Below, piece after piece: positions 13,287 to 23,559 of a stretch of 64,000 bases of DNA (position 1 is the first letter of the stretch; every line of letters starts with the position of its first letter). The stretch comes from Phaseolus vulgaris (Eukaryota; Streptophyta; Magnoliopsida; Fabales; Fabaceae): positions 12,099,298 through 12,163,297 of the forward strand of contig NC_023749.2 in NCBI RefSeq assembly GCF_000499845.2, written 5' to 3'. A model generated the notes under the pieces. It worked only from the letters and a program-made list of their open reading frames with translations. It did not search any database and was not told where the DNA came from. A program made the position numbers and the translations under genes.

Positions 13287-13865
13287 TCAAAGCTTGATTT
13301 TGGTGATGCAGGTGGAAGTAGCATGGACAGCAGTTATGTTCAAAGAGATGACACAAGAGATATAAATCTTAGCCTTCAGACTGATAATCTTCACCATACT
13401 CACTTTCCCAGAAAGTTTGGCCTCTGCTGTCATATTGAAGATCCCACCTTCAATTTCAGACCAAAAGTTTGGATCTTCTATCAATTTTTCAGTCTCAATG
13501 TCTGCAGTAGTGGTCAGATTTGTAGTGCTTCTTGAAGGGTAGGATCTTGTCCCAAAGGGAACTTCTGCTATAATCTTGTCACCATATTTAAGATAGCCAC
13601 TGCAATTTCTGTGCTTGAACCTTGCATAGTTTGGGTTCACAACTGTGATCACCATGCCCAATGGAGCTCTACTTGAATCTGAGACTAATTGAAAGTGTTC
13701 AAGGTCAAGAGGGTGGATGAAAACAGCAGGGTTCTTGGGCTTAAAGATGGTAAAAATTATGATTGCAATCACAACAATGATGATCAAAAGTGAGGACACA
13801 CACAAACAGATTTTGAGGCCTCTTTGTCTTTTTAATAGGTTGGTTTTGAGGTCACTAGTGGCCAT
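13287..13865 (-). CDS. LEA_2 / NHL-type (late embryogenesis abundant group 2) membrane protein
   Basis: Single-exon gene of about 192 residues starting MATSDLKTNLLKRQRGLK. A basic N-terminus is followed by one strongly hydrophobic segment (about residues 19-41, ICLCVSSLLIIIVVIAIIIF). This predicts a type II anchor with the rest outside the cytosol. The remainder is a LEA_2 domain: FQLVSDSSRAPLGMVITVVNP near the middle and a C-terminus of ISLNITAVHATSTCITKIKL, typical of the NDR1/HIN1-like family. Members are linked to stress or defence responses, but the function of this one is not known. The frame is open upstream to an ATG at 13961. That codon overlaps the TATA box, so the start at 13865 is preferred. 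Length is normal for the family and no break is seen. It is one of two intact-looking host genes in the window. Confidence 0.85.
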   Translation of the reverse strand: MATSDLKTNLLKRQRGLKICLCVSSLLIIIVVIAIIIFTIFKPKNPAVFIHPLDLEHFQLVSDSSRAPLGMVITVVNPNYARFKHRNCSGYLKYGDKIIAEVPFGTRSYPSRSTTNLTTTADIETEKLIEDPNFWSEIEGGIFNMTAEAKLSGKVSMVKIISLKAKIYISCVISLNITAVHATSTCITKIKL

Positions 13866-13960
13866 GGCTTCTGGGTAATAGAGGTAGCAGCTTTTCAAAA
13901 CTTGCTTTTGGGGAAAAAACAGTGTTGGTGAACTAAAAAAAAATTGTGATCTCATCGTCA

Positions 13961-13976
13961 CTATATAGACGTGATT
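13961..13976 (-). promoter_or_regulatory. TATA box and ACGTG element of the LEA_2 gene
   Basis: On the minus strand CTATATAG (13961-13968) lies about 100 bases upstream of the chosen start codon. Directly upstream is ATCACGTC (13969-13976), with the ACGTG core of ABRE/G-box-like elements. Transcription would start near 13930. ABA or stress control is an inference from the core motif only. Confidence 0.55.
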
Positions 13977-14904
13977 TCTTGAAAATTTTGGAACTCGGAT
14001 TTTTGGGATTAAGTTTTGGCAGAAATCAAAATCAAGAATTGGATTTTGCCTAAAACTTAGGCAATTGAATCCTGCGTAGAGAACAAACCCCGTGTGAACG
14101 AATTAATGTCTCAAAGCTACTCACACATTCCAGCTACAATTATACACAATGACATTATGGCTATAAATCTATTTGGAACTTTTGGAGAGTGTATGTGATT
14201 AGTTGCTCGATTTTTAGTATGGAAAGTGTATTTATTTGTTGGTATGATGGTTACTTGTAGATATTGAACTATGTATAAGGGTGGATTCATCTTTAAAATA
14301 ATTTGCATTTATATATTTTTGTTATTGTTGATAAAAAAAAAATTGTACGAGAATAACAAAAATTAATTAACTACATAAGAATTTCTTACTATTAGTTAAG
14401 GATCAACTAACATAAAATGGTGCACCCAATTGATGCTATTTGTTAATGTGTTCATTTTTTTTTTGAACTTTGACTCTTAATAACAGCATAAAAACATCGT
14501 ACTTCAAGTTTAGGAAACGAGTACTTCTTTTAAAAATTATTCATTTGGGTAAGTTCTCTTTATTAAGAGGTTACAAACTTCATTCTTTCTTATTTTTGTG
14601 TTGAGTGTTTCTATTTTAAAAGTGATTCTATCATAATTTAATTTAATCTTTATGAATTCTAACAGTTTTATTATTTTTAAAACTTTTAAGAGTCTTACTC
14701 TCTAATACAAGAGTTTTATAAAACTTATACCTCATTAATATTTTATTGGTTGATTGTGGTGAGAAATATATATATTTTTAAGATTGAAGAGTAGTTTTTG
14801 AAACTTTGCGTCTAATTTTTTTATGTCACGTAAATATATTTCAATCGAAAAATCTTATAAGATTAAGATTTGAATCTTTTAATCTTATTCTTCTTTGTAT
14901 GACT

Positions 14905-14953
<49 letters not shown>

Positions 14954-16187
14954 TGAAAATATTTTAAAAAGTTGAATGCTTATATAATTTATTGTTTTAA
15001 TTATTTTTTAGCTAATAAAAGACTAATTAATTTATTGAAGAAGGGAGTGAGATGATTAGACCCCTTTGGCACATAATGTCTCTCTAGGGGATGGATGCAT
15101 GCATTGTTTCTTGGCTTTGTCAAGGGCTCATTGTAAGGCAATAAGGTCCTAATTTTTCTATTGTAAATATAATATTTTAATTCATAAAACTAAATTATTA
15201 TATATGTATGGATGGAACACCTAATCTTTCAAATCACCAATTTAGTTTTTGAAAGTGTAATAATTTGTTAAAAAAATGCGTTTTGAAATCAACGAAATCA
15301 TAATAGTACATTATGTATCAATTTAGTCCTTTTACTTTATGATAAAAAAAATGTTCCTAAAATTTAACAATTTCTTAAATTAAGGAATTTTGTCTTGAAA
15401 CTAATTATGTCTTTTATTAAAACTATTTAAACTAATTGGGTTAAATATGAGATTCGTATATTAAAACTAGGTGTAATCAATCATTTATAATAGGAACCGT
15501 TTTTTCATTATAATTTCAATGAGTTAAAAGATTGCTAATTTATAATTTTAGAGATAATTTTTTTTTTTCATTTTAGGATCAATTTATTATGCTTTACATT
15601 TTCAAAGATTCAACTGATTAAAGATGTACAGTTTGAAAAAAAAATTAATTTATTAATCCTACGGATTGTTAGAAATTTAAAGACTAAATTATTGGTTTGC
15701 TTTATATGGTTAACTTTTGTAATCAATTAGTTCTTTTAGTACATATATCAGGCATAGTTGACAAATAATGACGAGTAATTCCGAAACAAAATAGAATGTC
15801 TCTGTATATACATACACCATTGTTGTCTTTTACACTATTACAGCATGTCTCACTTGCTCAATTTTCATTGTTTTAACAGCGTGATTGGGAGTGGAACATA
15901 AACGTGCTTTTCCACGTATGATAAAAAATTATGTTTCTTTTATAAGAAGTAAATTAAGTCTAATTCAATCTTATAAAACAAAGTTATAAGGTAAGATTTG
16001 CACTCATTTATATACTATGAAATGTCATCTCAAGTTGAGGTGAGATTTTCAACACATTTATGAATAGTCCATAATAGCATGATAGAAGTTGACCTGATAA
16101 ACTCAACAAACTCTCGTTAAGATATACTCTAGATAATTCTGATGTGTATTTTAAGTCTAACTTTGTACCCATTTATATATTATAAAA
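13977..16187. other. intergenic DNA upstream of the LEA_2 gene
   Basis: AT-rich, with no supported coding frame or transposon end. It holds the TA microsatellite listed separately. The first few hundred bases are the likely promoter region of the LEA_2 gene. Confidence 0.45.
14907..14952. repeat. (TA)n microsatellite
   Basis: About 23 uninterrupted TA units. Similar tracts occur at about 7237-7263 and 30588-30664. Confidence 0.95.
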
Positions 16188-16664
16188 TGTTGTTGTTCTC
16201 GTATGAGGGTTGGGGCCTAGAGAACTATTGAGAAGATTCTTTTGTCTACTTCTATAGGTTGGTCGTCTGTCCTTTAGCTCCCTTCCTTCCTAGCTTTGGC
16301 TCTCGGTCTTCTTGTAATCCAGACTTAGAGGGTAACTGCAAAAGGCACTCCGACGCTTAAGTCAGCAAAAATGTTCGCGAGGTACTCGGTTCTCAGAGCA
16401 TTGTATATGATGACGTACTTGATTCTTGGAATGTGTGCTATTTATATTACCTTTGGTGGGCTTTCCTTATTGGGCCAGGTTAAGGAGTTGGACTGCGTTT
16501 AGGGCTCCATTACTTAGCTCCTAATCACGGATTAGCTTCACTAACCTTGGTTGAGCGTAATTGGACTTGTGCTTTCGGTCGGCCCTATGGACGTGGGCCT
16601 TTACCTCGGTCGGCCCAGTGATGGGGACCAAGACGTGACATTAGTCGTACGACCTTCACCGATA
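16188..16664 (-). repeat. 3' LTR of element A
   Basis: It shares its right part with the segment at 23387-23537: TCTAATCACG, CGTAATTGGA, TTTCGGTCGGCC, GACGTGACAT and CTTCACCGATACA occur in the same order. Homology stops exactly after GATACA, so the LTR begins TGTATCGG on the minus strand. The bases to the right, read on the minus strand (GGCTGGAGAGCAAG), fit a polypurine tract. Confidence 0.7.
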
Positions 16665-17013
16665 CACTTGCTCTCCAGCCTCGAGGATGTTAATCCGAAA
16701 AGTCTTTTAAAAGTGATGTGTCAATCGGGTTTCTGAGTTTGGTGTGACGACTAGGGTTCTTGATGCCTGATGTGACGTCAGAGGCGCCTAAAGCATGATG
16801 TGACCCGCATTGATGAGGGGTTTTTTGGGTGCCAAGCGATAAGGACCGTTGGATCGAAAAGATCTAACAGCTGAGATGGTTGCGACGCTTCGCCTCCCGA
16901 GATAGTGGTTCCAATAGTGTCGTGACACTGGGCTATTACTCATACATTTTCTCCGAGACTCGAATAATTCTCATCCTTCTAAGTTTTTGTGTTTTGACTT
17001 TCTTAAGGTTAGT

Positions 17014-19012
17014 CATGTCTTCTTTGTCTCGGCCTACCTCTTCTTCTTCTTCTTCGACCCTCCATTCTCCTCGTCCCGTGCGTCCTTCTTCCTTTTCGTC
17101 TTCATCTTTGTCTACATCTTCCTCTTCTGTTTCTGACTCCTCCACGACTAAGCCTCTGTCAGTCGGTGCAATTCAAGTGTTGCACCCTGTGGAAAAGGTG
17201 GCTAGAGGGGACGACCTGGGTGGTGCTGTCGACCGGTCACACTTCCTTAAGCAGGTCATCTCCCCCTTGGAGATTGACTGGGTGGATCCTAAGGTAATTA
17301 GGATCATGCCTGTCTTTAAAATCGAGACCTCTATCACATAGTTTATGGAGAGGTTCCTGATTTTGAATGCAGATGCTAGCCTTAGCTTTTTTAGGGTTGA
17401 GTCATGTTTGCTGATCGAGACCATATGTATTGGTCGGTCTATCACCGACTCACATTTCTTTTATATGTATTCTTGTCTTTTTTTAGTCTTACATGTTTCT
17501 TTGCCATTCGATAACTTCACGATGGGCGTCCTCAAGGCGCTCAACATGGTTCCTACCCAGCTGCACCCCAACACTTTAGCGTCCATCCAGGCCTTCTGCC
17601 TGATATGTGACGTTCTTCGCTTGTATCCAACCCCTTCTTGTTTTTTAAGTTATTATACCTCCCACCCGATCAAGCTTGTTCTGTGGCATTCACTGATCAG
17701 TCAGTTGGACAATATCTTCTTCAGCTCCTTCACCACTTCATACAAAAAATTCAAAGAAAGATTTTTCAAAGTGTACGTTCGACCGGAGGCCATGCCATAT
17801 TTCTTTGACGAAGCCAGTCGATTGAGGTTTCCTAAGTCATGGACTGGGAAACCTCAGAAGTTTAAGGAGTGGCCTCGTTAGACCATGGGTGCCGAGGAGC
17901 TATAGATTCTTTCTCTCTTCGATAAGCTCCCGAGGAAACTCCCTACACGGAAGCTGATAAATTGTGTATACGAAAGCGTCTCGTTGGGCAGCCTTTAAGG
18001 GTATGCTGATTTCCTCTAGAGGTCTCAGTCGGTTGCTTTGTTTTTGACTAACTTTGATTTTTATTGTTTGTAGAAATCATGGATCAAGACTCTCCTTCAG
18101 GTAAAGGGTCTGCTAGACGCCTTTAAGGAAAGCGCCGCCTAGCGTAAGGGAAGGTCGAGCATCGAGGCCCTGGTGGCCAAGAAAGGGTCGGTCGGTGGAG
18201 CTGGCCCTTTGGGAAAGAGCAAGAAGAGGCTGAGAGAGGGGGGTAATATAGCCACGACCACCCGCTCCCCCAGAGTAATGTCGACACAACCCCCTCCTCG
18301 TCGCTCATCGATCGACGTTGACTTGCCACTAACAGACAACTTCAACAGCCCGATCCCCACTCTTGCAGCCAAGCGCACCATGGAGGTCTCCACGTCACCC
18401 CTATCGGTGTTGGGGGTTGACTTACAATTTACGAGGGGGTTGAAGATTAGCCTGCCCGAGCCAACCCGATAGGTCATCTGGGGGGTTCCCTTTGAGGACT
18501 TGCTGCAAGGTAGCATCGAAATGATGTGTCGAGCGCTCATTCTGGCCCACTTGGGTTCTGAGAATCGGGGCCATCATGCTAAGGAGATCTCTTGGCTCGA
18601 GCACGAGCTCTCTGAGGCTTCGGACAATCTGAAATAGTCTCTTGCGGCTAACACTGAGTAAGTGGAGTGAGAGATTGTCGAGGGTTGAGTTGCGGAGATG
18701 GCAGTCGAGAATGCCCGAATGAAGAAGGCTGTGGAAGAGGCGGATAAAAAGATCTCGGTGTTGCATGTCAAGAACTCTGAGCTGAAGGTTGAGAAGGGAG
18801 CGGTCGAGGCGGAGCTGGATAGGAACATTGATGAGACTTTCGAGATGCTCAACCAAAGTTTCTTCCAGGCCGTCCGACAGGCTCACGTCCTCTATAACGG
18901 TCCGCCACCGTCTAGTGATTTCGACCCTGAAAACGAGGTGTTTGAGGGTCAGATCTTATTGATGGCCGAGGTGAGGACCTTGGAGAGCGCAGCTCAACCT
19001 GCGATGACCTAA
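17014..19012 (+). pseudogene. antisense PF04195-type ORF of element A (putative 'gypsy type transposon' protein)
   Basis: This ORF runs opposite to gag-pol. It begins MSSLSRPTSSSSSST with a serine-rich N-terminus. A segment follows that resembles the PF04195 plant family (MVPTQLHPNTLASIQAFCLI at about 17545-17605; YKKFKERFFKVYV near 17740). The frame is broken by a stop at 17342, another at 17879-17881 and several more near 18470-18690. An acceptor-like TTTATTGTTTGTAG at about 18061-18074 suggests an intron before the second half, as in element B. The end (17 kb strand orientation maintained) is a coiled-coil-rich region (MAVENARMKKAVEEADKKIS). The biochemical role of the family is unknown. 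It is a decayed homologue of the ORF at 51917-54163. Confidence 0.65.
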
Positions 19013-19304
19013 GGTGCTGAAGGCGAAGACCAGTAAGTCTTAGACTTTAGCATTTTGTTTCCTTCAGTTGGAATGTGGCCTTTTATCGCCTTTCCCTTAA
19101 GGTCGGGGTGTAGCCTCCTTCTATATTTCGTCATGAATGAAATGGTCGCTTCTTTGCATATTGTAGCTCTTTTTTTATTTAGTTAAGTAATCAGTCGGAT
19201 AACTTAATTGAACAAGTTAAGTAAGCGGTTGGATAACTTAGTTGAACAAAGAAAATTGAACAAGTTAACTAAACGACCTGATTGTGCTTGCAACGCGTTT
19301 TAAG

Positions 19305-19520
19305 GTTTCAGCAGGGTATGCCGGTTAGGGCTCAATCCAGACTGATCCGAGGTTTTACGGTGTCAGCAAGGTATGCCGATTAAGGCTTCATCCAGACCAA
19401 ACTAGGTTTTTTGCGATGTCGGCAGGGTATGTTGGTTAAGGCTTCATTCGGACCAGATAGAGCTTTGTGCGGTGTCAACAGGGTATGCTAGTTAAGGCTT
19501 CATCCAGACCGAACCGAATG
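19305..19520. repeat. tandem repeat in element A, about 4 units
   Basis: A unit of roughly 60 bases recurs about four times. Each unit carries CAGGGTATGC-like, GGTTAAGGCTTCATCC-like and AGACC-like segments. It lies in the non-coding interval between the antisense ORF and the end of integrase, where element B also has tandemly arranged sequence. Confidence 0.7.
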
Positions 19521-20088
19521 TCGAAAGATGCATGAAGACTTTAGATTGCAAACAGTTGGAGAAAATCCGCCTCGTTAAAACTTGTTCGACCGAAAACCCT
19601 CATTAGGGAAAAAACGGTCGGATGAGGAAAGAGTGCGTAAATTTTATTGATTAACTATAGTAAAATTTGAGGTGCGTGGCATTCCACGTCCTTGGTACAG
19701 TTTTGCTTGACAACCATTCTAGGTGGTATGCCCCCCAACTGCAACTTCTTGAATCCGGAAGGGCCCTTCACAATTGGATGAGAATATGTCTTCCCTCTTC
19801 CTTGCATCGCTCCTCATTCTCCAAACGAGGTCTCCCTTCTAGAAGCTCCTCGGTTAGACCTTCGTGTTGTAGTGTCTCACCATCCGAAGCTTGCATGTTG
19901 CCTCTCAAATCTTGTTATTGTCGCGGAGCTTGTTCTTCGGTTCATCCGTCTTTTGATTTGTCGAACCGCTTCTTTAGTTCATTCAGGATGACTTTGTTGG
20001 CATCCTTGGCCTGCCCATTGGTCTGGCGGTGTTTGACTGAGGTTGTTATAGACTTGATACTGAGGTCATCGTAGAAAGATTGGAGCCA

Positions 20089-20768
20089 TCAGTCGATGAA
20101 CTGTCGGCCATTATCATTTATTATTGTGTGCGGCACGCCGAACTGACACACAATACTTTGCCATACAAAGTTTTGCATGTTCTTGACGAAAATGGATGCG
20201 AGTGGCTTGGCCTTTATCCATTTGGTGAAATAGTCGACTCTGATTAGGAGGAATTTCGTTTGTCCCTTTCCTAAGGCAAAGGGATCGATGATTTCCATGC
20301 CCCACACACTTCTGGCTATAGGTGGTGCAGGGGACCGAACTCTTGACATTTAGCGCATTTCTTCACATACTCGACGTAGTCCTTTTGGAGGATCAGCCAG
20401 TAATGATCAACCTTGAGGACTTTGGCAGCCATCGTTCGGGCACATGAGTGACTGCCGCATACCCCCTTGTGGATCTCCTTGAGGACATATAACGTCCATC
20501 CGATCGAGAGGTCCGATAGAGGTGTGAGCTCGATAGAGAATTCGACCAAGCATTGAAACTTTACGACACCTCTAAGCTCGTATCGGATGTCGAACTTCGA
20601 AAGCTCAATTGACCACCCTATCATTCGCCCTGCAAGGTTGGGTTTAGATAAAAATTTTAAAATGGGGTAGTGAGTTCTTATCGTGATGGAGTGGTTATGG
20701 AAGTATGGGCGCATCCGCCTAACCGTTAGGACTAGGGCAAGGGCCACCTTCTCTATCATACTGGTCAT
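20089..20768 (-). pseudogene. element A RNase H end and integrase
   Basis: Reading leftwards, 20768-20316 holds the end of the RT-linked RNase H (VALALVLTVRRMRPYFHNHS), a connection region and then the integrase zinc-binding part (HKGVCGSHSCARTMAAKVLK, CAKCQEF). The next frame, 20349-20089, has integrase core motifs (IDPFALGKGQTKFLL, VDYFTKWIKAKP, IINDNGRQFID). Between the connection region and the zinc finger, the second RNase H present in elements B and C is missing; sequence jumps from SIGWTLYV straight to LKEIHKG. A frameshift near 20330 and loss of the integrase C-terminus leave it inactive. Confidence 0.75.
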
Positions 20769-20857
20769 TCTTCATTCTCCACCTCCTGAACCAGTGTAGC
20801 GTTGACCGTTTCTTCAGAGACTGCCAGATACACCACAATAGATTGGTAGGGTTTTGG

Positions 20858-21830
20858 CTACTGGATGATTGCCGACGACAACAAGAAGTCCTTCAGCTGT
20901 TGGAAGATTTCTTCGCACTTCTCGTCCCATTTGAACTTGGTTGCTTTACGGAGCAGCTGCATCATCGGCCTGGTTCTATTGGCCAACCCGGGGACAAACC
21001 TGAAGAGGACGGTAAGACGCCCTATCAGCTGCTGAACCTCCTTTATGTTTTTGGGGCTCCGCATCTCGGTGATCGTCTGACACTTGTCCAGGTTAGCCTC
21101 AATCCCCCGGTGGGTTAGAATGAAACTCAAGAATTTTCCTCCTTCAACCCCAAACGTGCACTTCTCGGGGTTGAGCCTCATGTTTGTACGTATGAGGGCT
21201 TCAAAGAATTTTTCAAGGTCTTTTATGTGTTGGTCGCAAGAATTAGACTTCACCACGATGTTGTCCACGTACGCCTCTACACACCGGTTGATAAGACCCT
21301 TGAAGATATTATGCATGAGCAGTTGGTAGGTTGCTCTAGCGTTCTTTAGGCCGAACAACATTACCTCATAGTAGTAGTTGGCATCGTTCGTCACAAATGA
21401 CATCTTCTCATTATTCCAGGGGTGCATGTTTCTCTGGTTGTAGCTAGAGTAAGCATCCAGGAAGCTAAGGATCTTGTGACCGATCGCTTCATATACCAAC
21501 TAGTCTATGTTGGGCCTCACGGATGAAGCCGACTGAGAGGAGCTTCTCGGTTTCTTCCTTAGCTACGAGCCTTTTCTCCTCCCCATGGTTTCTCTTCTTC
21601 TGTTTACACTTCCTTGAATACTGAAAGCTTGTGCGTCATGATATCCGAGCTTACCCCCGGCATATCAGATGTTGTCCACGCGAAGAGGTCCACGTTCTTC
21701 TTTAGCGTGGGGTGTTGAGACGATCGTCATCAACCGGTAGATGGACGATCGTCCGAGGAGGATGTTGTATGAAGTGTCATCTGTGAAGGTGATGGGCGAC
21801 ATCCTCGTCCGAAATGACACTGTACTCACC
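20858..21830 (-). pseudogene. element A protease end and reverse transcriptase
   Basis: From 21499 leftwards the RT palm is clear: ILSFLDAYSSYNQ, FGLKNARATYQLLM, then AYVDNIVVKS and GGKFLSFILTHRGIEAN. The catalytic box is YVDN, not YVDD (changed codon at 21260-21262). Upstream, about 21500-21830, are traces of the RT N-terminus and of the protease C-terminus (a YNILLGR-like stretch). Stops and frame changes prevent a continuous reading. Gag is absent: the sequence passes within a few bases from protease to LTR, which implies a deletion. Confidence 0.78.
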
Positions 21831-22039
21831 TGGTGCACCGCTCTGTTAGGGTTGCATTACCTACACACTATAAGAAAAATCCAATTTATCTACGGAAGAA
21901 ATCCGTAGATAACAGCCAAAATTCGTAGGTAAATCAACATTACCTACGAATTACCCACGAACAAAAATCCATATGTAATGTAGGCATAGGTAATTTACCT
22001 ACGAATACTGTGTTCGTGGGTAATGAAAATAGCAGCAGA

Positions 22040-22098
22040 TGGGACTCAAAGCCAAGTCTCTTGAGTAATGTCCATAGAAGCTTTAACCATTACACCAG
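22040..22098 (-). other. tRNA-like segment (box A and box B)
   Basis: On the minus strand TGGTGTAATGGTTAAAG resembles a pol III box A and GGCTTTGAGTCCC resembles box B, with tRNA-like spacing. The cloverleaf is not intact. It may be a tRNA-derived insertion in the CACTA element, or chance. Confidence 0.35.
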
Positions 22099-22109
22099 TC
22101 AAATTTTAT

Positions 22110-22960
22110 TGTCAATGTTATGATTATTATTATACTTATGAATATAATTATCAATATTAATATTATTAATATTATTACTATTATTAATATTATTAATATT
22201 ATTACATATTATTAATATTATTAATATTATTACATATTATTAATATTATTACATATTATTAATATTATTAATATTATTAATATTATTACATATTATTAGA
22301 TATTATTAAATATTATTGATATTATTAAATATTATTGATATAATAAAATATTATTATATTATTAAATATTATTGATATTATTAAATATTATTGATATTAT
22401 TAATATTATTGATATTATTAATATTATTGATATTATTAATATTAATAAATATTATTAATATTATTAAATATTATTAATATTAATAAATATTATTAATATT
22501 AATAAATATTATTAATATTAATAAATAATATTAATATTATTAAATATTATTAATATTATTAAATATTATTAATATTATTAAATATTATTAATATTACTAA
22601 ACATTATTAATATTACTAAACATTATTAATATTACTAAACATTATTAATATTATTAAATATATTAATATAATTAAATATTATTCATATTATTAAATATTA
22701 TTGATATTATTAAATATTATTCATATTATTAAATATTTTATACTATTATTATATATTTTATAATATTATTAAATATTATTAATATTTTTAAATATTATTA
22801 ATAGTGTTAATATTATAAATATTTTTATTAATAGTATTTATATTATTAATGTTATTATTACTAATATTATTAATTTTGTTATATAACTAATATCATTAAT
22901 ACTATTATTATTATTATTAATATTATTAATATAATACTAATTATATTATTTAAATTATTA
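22110..22960. repeat. ATTATTAAT-type low-complexity array
   Basis: About 850 bases of irregular TTATTAATATTATTAAT units with interspersed TTGATATTATT, TTACATATTA and ACTAAACATTA variants. Blocks of 15-30 bases repeat locally, which suggests expansion by slippage inside the CACTA element. Confidence 0.9.
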
Positions 22961-23386
22961 TATTAATATTGTTAAATTTTTAATACTAATAATATGTATA
23001 TTTATTAGTTATGGTTTATTATTATTTATGAATATTAATTATGATTTTATAATTTTTTCATATTATAATAATATTTTTAATATTATGTATATAATTATTA
23101 TGATAATAGTTGGTAGGTAATAGAGATCCGTGGGTGATAGTTCGTAGGTAATAGAGATTTGTCGGTAATAGTTGATAGGTAATAGATATCCGTAGGTAAA
23201 AGTTGGTAGGTAATAAGATCCGTGGGTAATAGTTGGTAGGTAATGTTGAATTTACCTACGGATTCAGAATCTGTGGGTAATAGGTAATGTTGTTTGTAGG
23301 TAATATCCGTAGGTAATGCTGAATTTACCTACGAACTCAGATCCGTGGGTAAAAATTCGTAGATAATACTGATTTTTTTTGTAGTA

Positions 23387-23537
23387 ACCTTCTAATCACG
23401 AATTAGCTTCGCTGACTTTGGTTAAGCGTAATTGGAGTTGTGATTTCGGTCGGCCATATGAACATGGGCCTTTACCTTGATCGACTCAGTGATGAGAACC
23501 GAGACGTGACATCAATCGTACGGTCTTCACCGATACA
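23387..23537 (-). repeat. remnant of the 5' LTR of element A
   Basis: Homologous to about 16519-16664 of the left LTR. The preceding 20 bases of homology (GTTAGGGTTGCATTAC, about 21845-21860) lie on the other side of the CACTA element. Confidence 0.75.
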
Positions 23538-23559
23538 ATTATTATATCTAGTTGTAGGG

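Larger units (their letters stand above)
21866..23386. mobile_element. non-autonomous CACTA transposon (ACCTACGAA family)
   Basis: The left end CACTATAAGAAAAATC and the right end GATTTTTTTTGTAGTA are near-perfect inverted repeats of the CACTACAAGAAAAA type. Both flanks carry many copies of TACCTACGAA / TTCGTAGGTA in both orientations, the subterminal transposase-binding-type repeats of CACTA elements. The interior is an AT-rich array without transposase. The 3-base flanks are ACA and ACC, an imperfect duplication. It lies inside the remnant 5' LTR of element A. Confidence 0.8.
16188..23537 (-). mobile_element. Tat-lineage Ty3/gypsy element A, decayed
   Basis: The element is read leftwards. 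Its 3' LTR is at 16188-16664 and a remnant of the 5' LTR is at about 21845-21865 plus 23387-23537, split by a CACTA element. In between are integrase, RNase H, RT and protease remnants on the minus strand and a PF04195-type ORF on the plus strand. Gag, most of the 5' LTR and the second RNase H are deleted. The TATA- and CpG-poor appearance and the many stops suggest an old insertion. The start may be 16188, 16191 or 16194 because of a TGT repeat. A target-site duplication was not found. Confidence 0.8.

Noticed and set aside
13866..13961. Upstream ATG at 13961 as start of the LEA_2 protein
   Set aside because: It overlaps the TATA box and adds 32 residues with no LEA_2 character; the ATG at 13865 gives a normal N-terminus.
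16936..17145. Acidic glutamate-rich minus-strand frame
   Set aside because: It is the complement of the TCT/TCC-rich serine leader of the antisense ORF in element A.
18139..18886. Minus-strand frames within 18.1-18.9 kb
   Set aside because: They are shadows of the coiled-coil part of the antisense ORF of element A, which has the meaningful reading on the plus strand.
22110..22960. CRISPR-like or satellite array
   Set aside because: No fixed repeat with unique spacers; plant transposon context; simple slippage explains it.
16183..23542. Target-site duplication for element A
   Set aside because: Flanks (TAAAA or ATTAT-like on the left, ATTAT on the right) match only when the LTR border is moved; not convincing in AT-rich DNA.
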